Shown: positions 9,284 through 15,764 of the stretch, piece after piece | Position numbering within the stretch: the first letter of the stretch is position 1 | How the letters are laid out: the number at the start of each line of letters is the position of its first letter | From: a filamentous cyanobacterium CCP2 | Lineage (GTDB): Bacteria > Cyanobacteriota > Cyanobacteriia > Elainellales > Elainellaceae | Reading direction: 5' to 3' | Length of the DNA stretch: 64,000 nt | Assembly (NCBI GenBank): GCA_003003615.1 | Contig: PVWD01000001.1 | Span: forward strand, 1 to 64,000 | Notes under the pieces: model-generated | Seen by the model: the letters and a program-made list of their open reading frames with translations, nothing else | Told to the model about the DNA's origin: nothing | The model's database searches: none | Made by a program: the position numbers and the translations under genes

Positions 9284-9490
9284 ATGAACACAGATAAGGA
9301 AAAGCGGAGCCGTAAGGGGCAAGGACAGTATTATACAGAGCCTAAAAAGCCGACAATGATTGGTCTTACTCCCACAGCGGTTGAACAACTAGATGAGCTT
9401 GCCGCAGAGTTCCAGCTTTCTCGATCTGAGTTTATCGAACAGATTGCCCGACGGCTAATCCCCGTTGGAACGTCTATTACTACCCATTAA
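9284..9490 (+). CDS. Ribbon-helix-helix (CopG/Arc-type) DNA-binding protein
   Basis: A 68-residue basic protein. Residues about 24-60 fit the RHH fold: the strand TMIGLTPTAVEQLDEL, then helices FQLSRSEFIEQIARRL. Such proteins act as dimeric repressors of plasmid copy-number or partition genes, or as antitoxins. No toxin gene follows. The three palindromes upstream and the initiator-like gene downstream suggest a copy-control repressor; this is inference. A strong terminator follows at 9597-9652. Confidence 0.75.
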   Translation: MNTDKEKRSRKGQGQYYTEPKKPTMIGLTPTAVEQLDELAAEFQLSRSEFIEQIARRLIPVGTSITTH

Positions 9491-9836
9491 AGTTGCTGAA
9501 AATTCAAGTTCTCGTCAATTGTGTGAGCTACAAGGAGCAACAATGTTTCGTCAAGCGAACTGCAACATGCGTGATCCAACCAATGCCTCAGATCAAAGAA
9601 CACCAAGGTCTCGTCTTGGCGGGTGAAACCTTGGTGTTCTCGATGTTTTTTTGTTATAGCCAGAGCGACCATATTGAATATGTGCCTTCCGGGCTGGATT
9701 GGTTGCTGCCTCTCCACGCTCTTGCATCATAGCAAATCGCTATGCAGCTGAAAAGACACATCGGTTCTGAAACTGAAAGAACTGATAGAATGGCGCTTCT
9801 GGCTCCGAGCAATCCCTTCAACCCTTGTGAGCCATC
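9491..9836. other. Gap between RHH gene and candidate initiator
   Basis: This 346-bp gap holds the terminator of the RHH transcript and, after it, the likely promoter of the candidate initiator. Overlapping small frames on both strands (9493-9732, 9487-9717) span the terminator hairpin, so I do not treat them as genes. A small RNA ending at the terminator cannot be excluded. Confidence 0.5.
9597..9652 (+). terminator. Intrinsic terminator after the RHH gene
   Basis: AGAACACCAAGGT at 9597-9609 pairs perfectly with ACCTTGGTGTTCT at 9628-9640 (13 bp, 18-nt loop), followed shortly by a run of seven T at 9646-9652. This is a strong rho-independent terminator for rightward transcription. Confidence 0.85.
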
Positions 9837-11501
9837 ATGAAACAAGCAGGAACCCCTGGGAGCGACATCCCACTCTCGATCGACGCGATCGAAGTGGATG
9901 TCGTAGCCTCAGAAACAGAAACCAAAAAAGCTGCCACAACCAAACCAAAGCGTAGAGGGCGTTATCACTCATTTGAACGTCCACCAACTCATGCTGATCT
10001 ATTCCCTAACGGCGAAACCGATCGCATGGCTTCTAACAAAGTCATTTGGGAAGGTTGCAATATTCTTTCCCAGGGAAGGGATATCGGTTGGGTCGAAGCA
10101 GGTCCGGGATCGCCCTACTATGAAAGCAGCGTTGCGAAGGGCAAAGGATACCTTTCCTTCTGGATTACAAACGAGCTACACGTCAAACACCCAACCGTGC
10201 TAGAAGAGGAAGCTGCTCTGGCGTTGATCGATCAGTTTGACATTCGAGCCGCCTGCTTGCATTTGATCTATGCCGCTTATGCGACTCAACTAGAACGCCC
10301 CTGGGAGCAACAGTTTGTTTTGAACGATCGCCAGCTTGAGCGATACCTTGGTTTAGACAAAAACAAAAAGCTCAATAAGCAGCAAAAGTTAGAGCTATTG
10401 CTGGAGCTGGCAAAACAGCCTTGCCATTTATTGGTGTATGTCTCCTGGCCCGAAAAAGGGAAGGTAAAGTCCTTCAGTGTCAGCCGCACTTGGCTCTGGG
10501 AAATCTCAGAACCGATTCTGCACTTTCAGGAAGACCTGATGGGCAACTCTGAGATGGTAGGTTTTACCTTGCAAGTCAAGGCAGGTAACTGGGCGCAGTA
10601 TTTTCTCAATCCCAGCCGTTGCAAAGATGGCAATGGTTATTACGAATACGGCATTCTGTCTCAGTCCATTCTGCAAGACTTGATGACCATCTGGTATAAC
10701 CACGAAGGGGCTGCACGGCTCATTCTCTGGCTGTTATTCAAAACGAAGGTTGGGAATGGACCCGTCCGAGCTGGCACTCTGTTCAAAGTGGCATTTGGGA
10801 CAGAGAAGGTGGAGCAAGCCAGGAAAGCCTCTGCTCCCCGTAAGCGTCTGGTTTCTCAGTGGAAAACTACCTTGAAAGTGCTGGATGAACAAGGCTGGAA
10901 GTTCACATTTGATCTGGCAACTTATCCACCTCAGTACCTGCCTGACCTGCCTGACCTATTGCCTTTAACTGACATTCCCGATGATCCCGAACAGGCAGCC
11001 GAGTTCTGGTTGGAGGATGGCGCTAAGGGAGAGGGCGATCGCCTCACCGATACTGTAAAGCGACCCTATGGTGGCTTTGAGCAGTTGCTGACAGCCCGAA
11101 TGGTTGTACAACCACCAGAGGAGATTTCCAGGAAGTTAGAGGAGCTAAAGGAATCACGTCCAGTGCGTAGCATTTCCGCAGGGGAAGCAATATCCAAACT
11201 ATCCCTAGAGGCTGAAACTTCATCACCAACGTCACTCAAATCGCGGTCTCGCAAGTCTGAACGGCGCTTACTGTCTCCCGAACCATCTAACCAGTTGCCT
11301 GAAACCACTAAGCCAACTGAACGGATTGATTCAGGAGAGAAGTTGAAGGCACTGAGGCTAACCAGAGGAATGACTCAAAGCGTTCTCGCTGCAAAGATTG
11401 GCAAGAGTACAAGCTGGGTCAAACTGGTGGAAACTGGAAGACGCAGCATTACACCTGAAGATCAAACACTGTTGATGACCGTTCTTCAAGCCACAATGTA
11501 A
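9837..11501 (+). CDS. Candidate plasmid replication initiator with C-terminal XRE helix-turn-helix
   Basis: A 554-residue soluble protein. Residues ~100-330 look like tandem winged-helix segments of an initiator (QLERYLGLDKNKKLN, LARLILWLLFKT-like helices). The last ~50 residues (LKALRLTRGMTQSVLAAKIG to SITPEDQTLL) form a clear XRE/Cro-type HTH. I do not recognise an exact Rep family. The initiator call rests on the position between an RHH repressor and parA, on a nearby iteron (11,736-11,768), and on the iteron array at 14,955-15,560. A transcriptional regulator is the alternative. The C-terminal HTH could bind the iterons. Confidence 0.5.
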   Translation: MKQAGTPGSDIPLSIDAIEVDVVASETETKKAATTKPKRRGRYHSFERPPTHADLFPNGETDRMASNKVIWEGCNILSQGRDIGWVEAGPGSPYYESSVAKGKGYLSFWITNELHVKHPTVLEEEAALALIDQFDIRAACLHLIYAAYATQLERPWEQQFVLNDRQLERYLGLDKNKKLNKQQKLELLLELAKQPCHLLVYVSWPEKGKVKSFSVSRTWLWEISEPILHFQEDLMGNSEMVGFTLQVKAGNWAQYFLNPSRCKDGNGYYEYGILSQSILQDLMTIWYNHEGAARLILWLLFKTKVGNGPVRAGTLFKVAFGTEKVEQARKASAPRKRLVSQWKTTLKVLDEQGWKFTFDLATYPPQYLPDLPDLLPLTDIPDDPEQAAEFWLEDGAKGEGDRLTDTVKRPYGGFEQLLTARMVVQPPEEISRKLEELKESRPVRSISAGEAISKLSLEAETSSPTSLKSRSRKSERRLLSPEPSNQLPETTKPTERIDSGEKLKALRLTRGMTQSVLAAKIGKSTSWVKLVETGRRSITPEDQTLLMTVLQATM

Positions 11502-11822
11502 CCACCCAGCGAGTTCTGTAATTTTTGGCAGTCTAATAAGGTTACATTGTAGTTACACAGGGATGAATTTAGGCACTAGATATAGGGGTTAAATTGATTA
11601 GCTCTATATTATAAATAGCGTCACAGCTTTCGATCGAGCTTCTGAAAAACTTCTAGAAGATAGTCTGAATCAGGCTTTAAGTCAGATCGATGTCTGCTCC
11701 TTTGGGAGAACTCAAAAGCGCATAGAAATTTCTCTTTAATACCCCAGGTTTACCCTAATAGTTACAGCTAAACTGTTAAGTTACGGTAGGGGTTCATTGG
11801 TTAGATAGAACAGAGGAAATAC
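11502..11822. other. Gap after candidate initiator with one outlying iteron
   Basis: This 321-bp stretch up to the IS has no gene. Its ACCCCAGGTTT...TAGTTACA unit at 11,736-11,768 matches the iterons of the array at about 15 kb, and GGTTACA/AGTTACA half-sites lie at about 11,540-11,560. Confidence 0.55.
11736..11768 (+). repeat. Outlying iteron copy
   Basis: AATACCCCAGGTTT, a short spacer, then TAATAGTTACAG. It shares both halves with the units of the 14,955-15,560 array. A second TTAAGTTAC follows at about 11,777. Confidence 0.65.
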
Positions 11823-13006
11823 CAGGGCTATTTCATTCTAGACAGAGAGGTTGAAGCTCAGTAAGCTAGACTGCAAGCCATTACTGTTGTTCAAGCATGA
11901 CTAATCTTGCCATTGTTGAAGCGTTCTCCAACTTGTCAGATCCACGACGAGGAGCAGGACAACGGCACAATCAAGCCCTGTGTCTAGCCCTGTTTACGCT
12001 GGCCGTTGCAGCAGGTTGTCGGGGATTTCTTGCCATTGGCGATTGGTTGAGTGCTTACCACGAGGAACTGGTAACACTGTTTGCGCCCGCCAAAGGGCGC
12101 TTGCCGTCCTACAGCACAATTCGTCGTGTGTTGTTGAACATCGATCATGAGCAATATTCAACCTGTTTAGCAAAGTTTTTCAAGATTACTCCTCGTGCAG
12201 GCGAGATGCTAGCAGTCGATGGTAAATGCGTGCGAGGGTCGTACCAACTGGCATCGGAGCATTCGACGACTGAGTCGCACCCTGCCATTCAACTGGTGAG
12301 TGTGTACTTGGTTGAGCGTGGCTTAATCCTCGAACCCTATCAGGTCGAGCGCAAAAGTAATGAGATCAAGGTGTTGCCTGAGTTGGTCAAACAGTTTGCC
12401 TGTTGTGGGGTCGTGTTTGGCTTTGATGCGATTAACACCCAAAAAAAGTTGTCAATCCATCATTGAGAGCCAGAATCACTATCTCGGATCGCTCAAAGGC
12501 AATCAAGCAGGGTTGTTTGATGACGTGCAAGCAAACTTTCAAGCGGAAGACACTTACACCCAATCCAGCAAAGGGCATGGACGAATTGAAGAGCGCATCG
12601 TCAGCATTTGTCGAACTCTCAAAGGCATTCGTCCTTGGGCAGGATTATGCACCTTGATTCGAGTGAGTGCCACTCGCACCTTGCTCAAAGGGAAGTACGA
12701 AATCGTTGGAAAAACTGAAACGCGCTACTATATTTCTTCGTTGAATGAAACCGCACAACAGTTTGCAACTCGGATTCGCGCCTACTGGGGAGTCGAGAAC
12801 AAAGTCCATTATGTGCGCGACGTGACACAAGCTGAGGATGCCGCTCGAATCCGGGTTGTGCCGCTGCCGCAACTGTGGGCAATTGCCCGCAATCTCGCGC
12901 TCAACCTGTATCGAGATCTAGGCTTTGACAATATGGCTCAAGCCCAGCGTCGTTGCGGTTTCAGTCTGAACCAATTGAAGCTACTCTTTAGAATGAAATA
13001 GCCCTG
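11823..13006 (+). mobile_element. ISAs1-family insertion sequence, 1,184 bp, with 9-bp target duplication
   Basis: The ends are perfect 18-bp inverted repeats: CAGGGCTATTTCATTCTA at 11,823-11,840 and its complement at 12,989-13,006. The element is flanked by the direct repeat AGGAAATAC at 11,814-11,822 and 13,007-13,015. Length, ends beginning CAGGG, duplication size and the transposase all fit ISAs1. Removing the element and one duplication restores a continuous backbone between the initiator-side iteron and the HEPN/parA genes, so the insertion looks recent. Confidence 0.92.
11897..13001 (+). pseudogene. ISAs1-family DDE transposase with a frameshift in a seven-A run
   Basis: The first frame (11,897-12,466) carries the N-terminal DDE_Tnp_1-associated domain (FSNLSDPRRGAGQRHN), the first catalytic Asp in VDGKCVRGS and the second in FDAINTQK. 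It stops at 12,466. The second frame (in use to 13,001) continues with SCQSIIESQNHYLGSLKGNQ and HGRIEERIVS, which holds the catalytic Glu. The switch falls in AAAAAAA at 12,441-12,447. Alignment to the usual DAxxxQKxIAxxI spacing implies six A would keep the frame, so one A is extra. Transcriptional slippage could restore the protein; otherwise it is inactive. Confidence 0.88.
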
Positions 13007-13031
13007 AGGAAATACCATAAGAACATTGCAG

Positions 13032-13781
13032 CTATAAAATCTGATGGATACTTTCAACAAGCTGCTCAATAAAGTCAATTGCATCATTAACTTGTGATTC
13101 ATCAATATGCCATCGATCCCCTAAGTTGAGAGTAGGATCTATGTCTGCTTCGTGGGCGATTTTATTTCTACGTTCAATTATTGAACTCAATCCCTGCTTA
13201 ACACTTTTGGCAGAAACGCCCATTAATTTAGCAACTTCATCCCATAAACTTTTATCTGAAATTAGTCGGATTGCTTCGGCAACCTTATCCGGTTGCTGGA
13301 AGCTTAGATAGGAGTGCCGCTCTCGAATTTCATCTTCCAACCAAGAGGTACTGTTTAAGCGACTTAAAATAATATTTGATAGAACAGGTAGTAACCCAGG
13401 AAGAGTGTGAGACTGTTGCAAAAAATCATATCCATGACTCTGTTGAATTTCACTCTCTAACCAAGTAGCAATACTAACTGCCAAGTTTCGATCTTGTCGC
13501 GCACTCCCTAACGAAACTTGAAACCGAGAAAATGCTGACTGAGTAGCAGTGGGTTTAAAGCTTGGTTCAGGTCTCTGCCCACGATGAATTTCAAGCATTC
13601 CCAACCTTACAACTTCATGGACATAATAATCCAGCGCACTAACAGCCAAAACCAGAGCAGCCCTGAGAATATCTGAGAGATCTAAAGCACCAGTCGCTTG
13701 GGCTTTGAAAGAGTTATGAATCGAAATCAGATCCCGAACGCGACCAATACTGGTGCGAAATTGGTCAAGCGCTGATTGCAT
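13032..13781 (-). CDS. HEPN-domain protein (RiboL-PSP-HEPN-like), overlapping parA
   Basis: A 249-residue all-helical protein. An N-terminal helical block (LRAALVLAVSALDYYVHEVV, ~39-58) and a C-terminal R205-NKIA-H210 within IERRNKIAHEAD match the R-x4-H signature of HEPN ribonucleases, especially the RiboL-PSP type. Its start overlaps the parA stop by 17 bp, so translation is probably coupled. HEPN proteins are often RNases in toxin-antitoxin or defence systems. Here it may act in plasmid addiction or as a ParA partner in place of ParB. No recognisable ParB is present near it. Confidence 0.72.
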   Translation of the reverse strand: MQSALDQFRTSIGRVRDLISIHNSFKAQATGALDLSDILRAALVLAVSALDYYVHEVVRLGMLEIHRGQRPEPSFKPTATQSAFSRFQVSLGSARQDRNLAVSIATWLESEIQQSHGYDFLQQSHTLPGLLPVLSNIILSRLNSTSWLEDEIRERHSYLSFQQPDKVAEAIRLISDKSLWDEVAKLMGVSAKSVKQGLSSIIERRNKIAHEADIDPTLNLGDRWHIDESQVNDAIDFIEQLVESIHQIL

Positions 13782-14826
13782 AGGCAGAAGTTAACGCAAT
13801 AACTTTATCTGCAAGATCCGAGAAAGTTAGCTGGAACTCTGCTTGCTTCTCTTGATTAGCTTGTAACACAACTCCAGTCTGCCCTAACTGTGCTGGCGTT
13901 AACGCATAAACAGGCGTTCGATGCTCTTGAGAGAGAGCAATCAAACTATTGAAATTGGAGATCTTCGTAAGTGTAAAATTACTTTCTACTCCCTGTTCTG
14001 TATATGCTTGGTCAGGCAGTAGCATATTATTTTGCTGTAGAACTGGAGCTAACTTAGAAGATATAGTCTGTTCAATTTTCTGTATCCATGTTTGAAACGC
14101 TACAGTCTCTTTCCCACGTATGATCCGGTAATTCTGGACAATACTTCCCAAAAAACGTAACGTAACTTCAGGAAAAGGATAAGCAGCGTCTTTCAGAATG
14201 GGCATAGAACTTGCCATCTTTGCCCAGGCATACCATCTTGGTAAAATCTTAGCTAAGGAATCAATCGCCATTACTGAAAAGAAATCAGCAGTCGTTGGAA
14301 CCATGAAAAAATCACTGGTCATTAAAAGATTTTGATTAATTGATCCCAAACTAGGACTCATATCAATCAGAATGTAGTCAGCATTAAATTTACTAGCTGT
14401 TTTTTCAAAGAGATCAGATATAGAACCCGGTAAGTTTTTAAGGGTTTGAATTGAACCACTTAGTTCTTGAGCTATGCCCAAAGTCACTTCATACTCAGCA
14501 AATCCAACGTGACCAGGTAATAAAAACAACCCCTCTTGCCCTTCGATTGGAACACAATCCACAGCTTCAATTGCTTTCGGCTGTGACTCAAAAGCAGGAG
14601 CTAAACCGGTCTTTATGTTTGAAACTGTATTGTAGATAGCTTCTATTCTTGCCTCATCGTCCTCAGTTACTTCTTTCAAAGCAAGACCTGTTAAGTTACA
14701 TTGTGGGTCGGTATCCACAAGGATTACTTTCTTACCTTTTGAGGCGAGCATCCACCCTAAATTAAAAGTAGTTGTCGTCTTACTGACACCACCCTTGTGA
14801 TTGAATAGGGCTATTTTTTGAACCAT
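13765..14826 (-). CDS. parA: ParA-family partition ATPase
   Basis: A 353-residue ParA/MinD-type ATPase: deviant Walker A HKGGVSKTTTT (10-20, with S15 where G is more common), VDTDPQCN (37-44), LIDMSPSLG in the motif B position and VPTTADFFSV downstream. It segregates plasmid copies by binding DNA non-specifically and responding to a partner. It reads away from the iteron array, which contains its promoter. The gene that follows it encodes a HEPN protein rather than a standard ParB. Confidence 0.9.
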   Translation of the reverse strand: MVQKIALFNHKGGVSKTTTTFNLGWMLASKGKKVILVDTDPQCNLTGLALKEVTEDDEARIEAIYNTVSNIKTGLAPAFESQPKAIEAVDCVPIEGQEGLFLLPGHVGFAEYEVTLGIAQELSGSIQTLKNLPGSISDLFEKTASKFNADYILIDMSPSLGSINQNLLMTSDFFMVPTTADFFSVMAIDSLAKILPRWYAWAKMASSMPILKDAAYPFPEVTLRFLGSIVQNYRIIRGKETVAFQTWIQKIEQTISSKLAPVLQQNNMLLPDQAYTEQGVESNFTLTKISNFNSLIALSQEHRTPVYALTPAQLGQTGVVLQANQEKQAEFQLTFSDLADKVIALTSAYAISA

Positions 14827-14954
14827 CTTGCGTTGCCTCTCGGAAACAGAGATTTATGACGAGCAAGGAAATATTGTCGCAAACCTCGACCCCTCAGTAT
14901 AGCTTGAAAAATACTCCAAAGACTGAGACAAGGCATATGTTGAGTTCAAAAATC

Positions 14955-15560
14955 CTAATTCCCCTGGTTTAATCTAAAAGTTACAATTTTTGATGTAACC
15001 TTCAAATACCCCTGAGCTTACCTAAAAGTTACAAGTCAGCAGGGATTTGAGAAGATGTTGATAAAGGATGCATAGGTTATGCAAACCTAGCTTCTCGATA
15101 GAGAACACCCCCAGCGCGCTCCAAAGGTTACATCTCAAAACCATAGAATATTCCCACAGGTCTGCTCAAAAGTTACATCAGATGAGTGAAGGTTACAAAA
15201 TACCCCAGGTTTTGGCTGAAAGTTACAGGCTTATTTTGGAGAACTACTGCAGGGTAGCTCCAAAAGTTACAGCGTGAGGGTTACAAAATACCCCAGGTTT
15301 TGGCTGAAGGTTACAGTAGAAGCAAGATTAGCTACAAACACCGCAGGTCGATCCTAATAGTTACAAATATCCAGGTGGCGATCGTTTTGTAACCATTGGG
15401 CTAATTTCTCAAAAGCCTTATTTTTCAGATCATTCAGCGATCGCTTCTCCCGCTACAAGCAGGTTCTTTTCAATGGTTACAAGGAAATACCCCAGGGTTG
15501 CTTAGAAAATACCCCAGGTTCGTCCCAATAATACCCTTTGCTGATTCCAAAAGTTACAGA
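14955..15560 (+). repeat. Iteron array, about nine units
   Basis: The unit is AATACCCCAGGTTT, about 5-7 variable bases, then CTAAAAGTTACA, about 31 bp in all. Copies start near 14,955, 15,003, 15,103, 15,146, 15,198, 15,286, 15,335 and 15,507, with half units near 15,253 (AAAAGTTACAG) and 15,480 (AAATACCCCAGG). The 15,198 and 15,286 copies are nearly identical and both follow GGTTACAA. All run in the same orientation. Spacing is irregular. Such direct repeats normally bind the Rep protein. Confidence 0.8.
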
Positions 15561-15636
15561 AAAAATCTTGAAACAGTTATCTAGTAAGCATTTCAGATTT
15601 TGGTTACACATCTGATCATTCTAATGATCTTGATCC

Positions 15637-15671
15637 AGCAACCGCTCTGGGTGCTTTCCAGAGCGGTTGCT
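15637..15671. repeat. Perfect 14-bp hairpin before the primase gene
   Basis: AGCAACCGCTCTGG (15,637-15,650) and CCAGAGCGGTTGCT (15,658-15,671) flank a 7-nt loop. No T-run follows, so it is not a classical terminator for the rightward direction. It may be an origin structure, a primase-recognised hairpin, or a leader structure of the downstream operon. Confidence 0.75.
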
Positions 15672-15764
15672 ATTGTTAGGACAACAAAAAACGCCGCGCC
15701 GTCGGTGCAAGTTTGTCCATAGGCTCATCAATCTCAAAACTTAGTTGCAACGACAAGTTAAATC

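Larger units (their letters stand above)
14827..15764. other. Candidate replication origin region (oriV)
   Basis: This 938-bp gene-free region lies between divergent parA and the primase-helicase gene. It contains the iteron array (14,955-15,560), a short GATCATT/AATGATC palindrome at 15,614-15,629, and a perfect 14-bp hairpin at 15,637-15,671. Repeats, hairpins, flanking replication and partition genes and a nearby initiator-like gene are what a theta-type iteron plasmid origin would show. It is an inference, with no measurement behind it. Confidence 0.65.

Noticed and set aside
9493-9732. Overlapping small frames on both strands after the RHH gene
   Set aside because: Both run through the intrinsic terminator hairpin at 9,597-9,652.
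15068-15277. 69-codon frame within the iteron array
   Set aside because: The sequence is explained by the repeats.
14955-15560. CRISPR array
   Set aside because: Repeats are degenerate, irregularly spaced and the intervening DNA is not uniform; no cas genes nearby.
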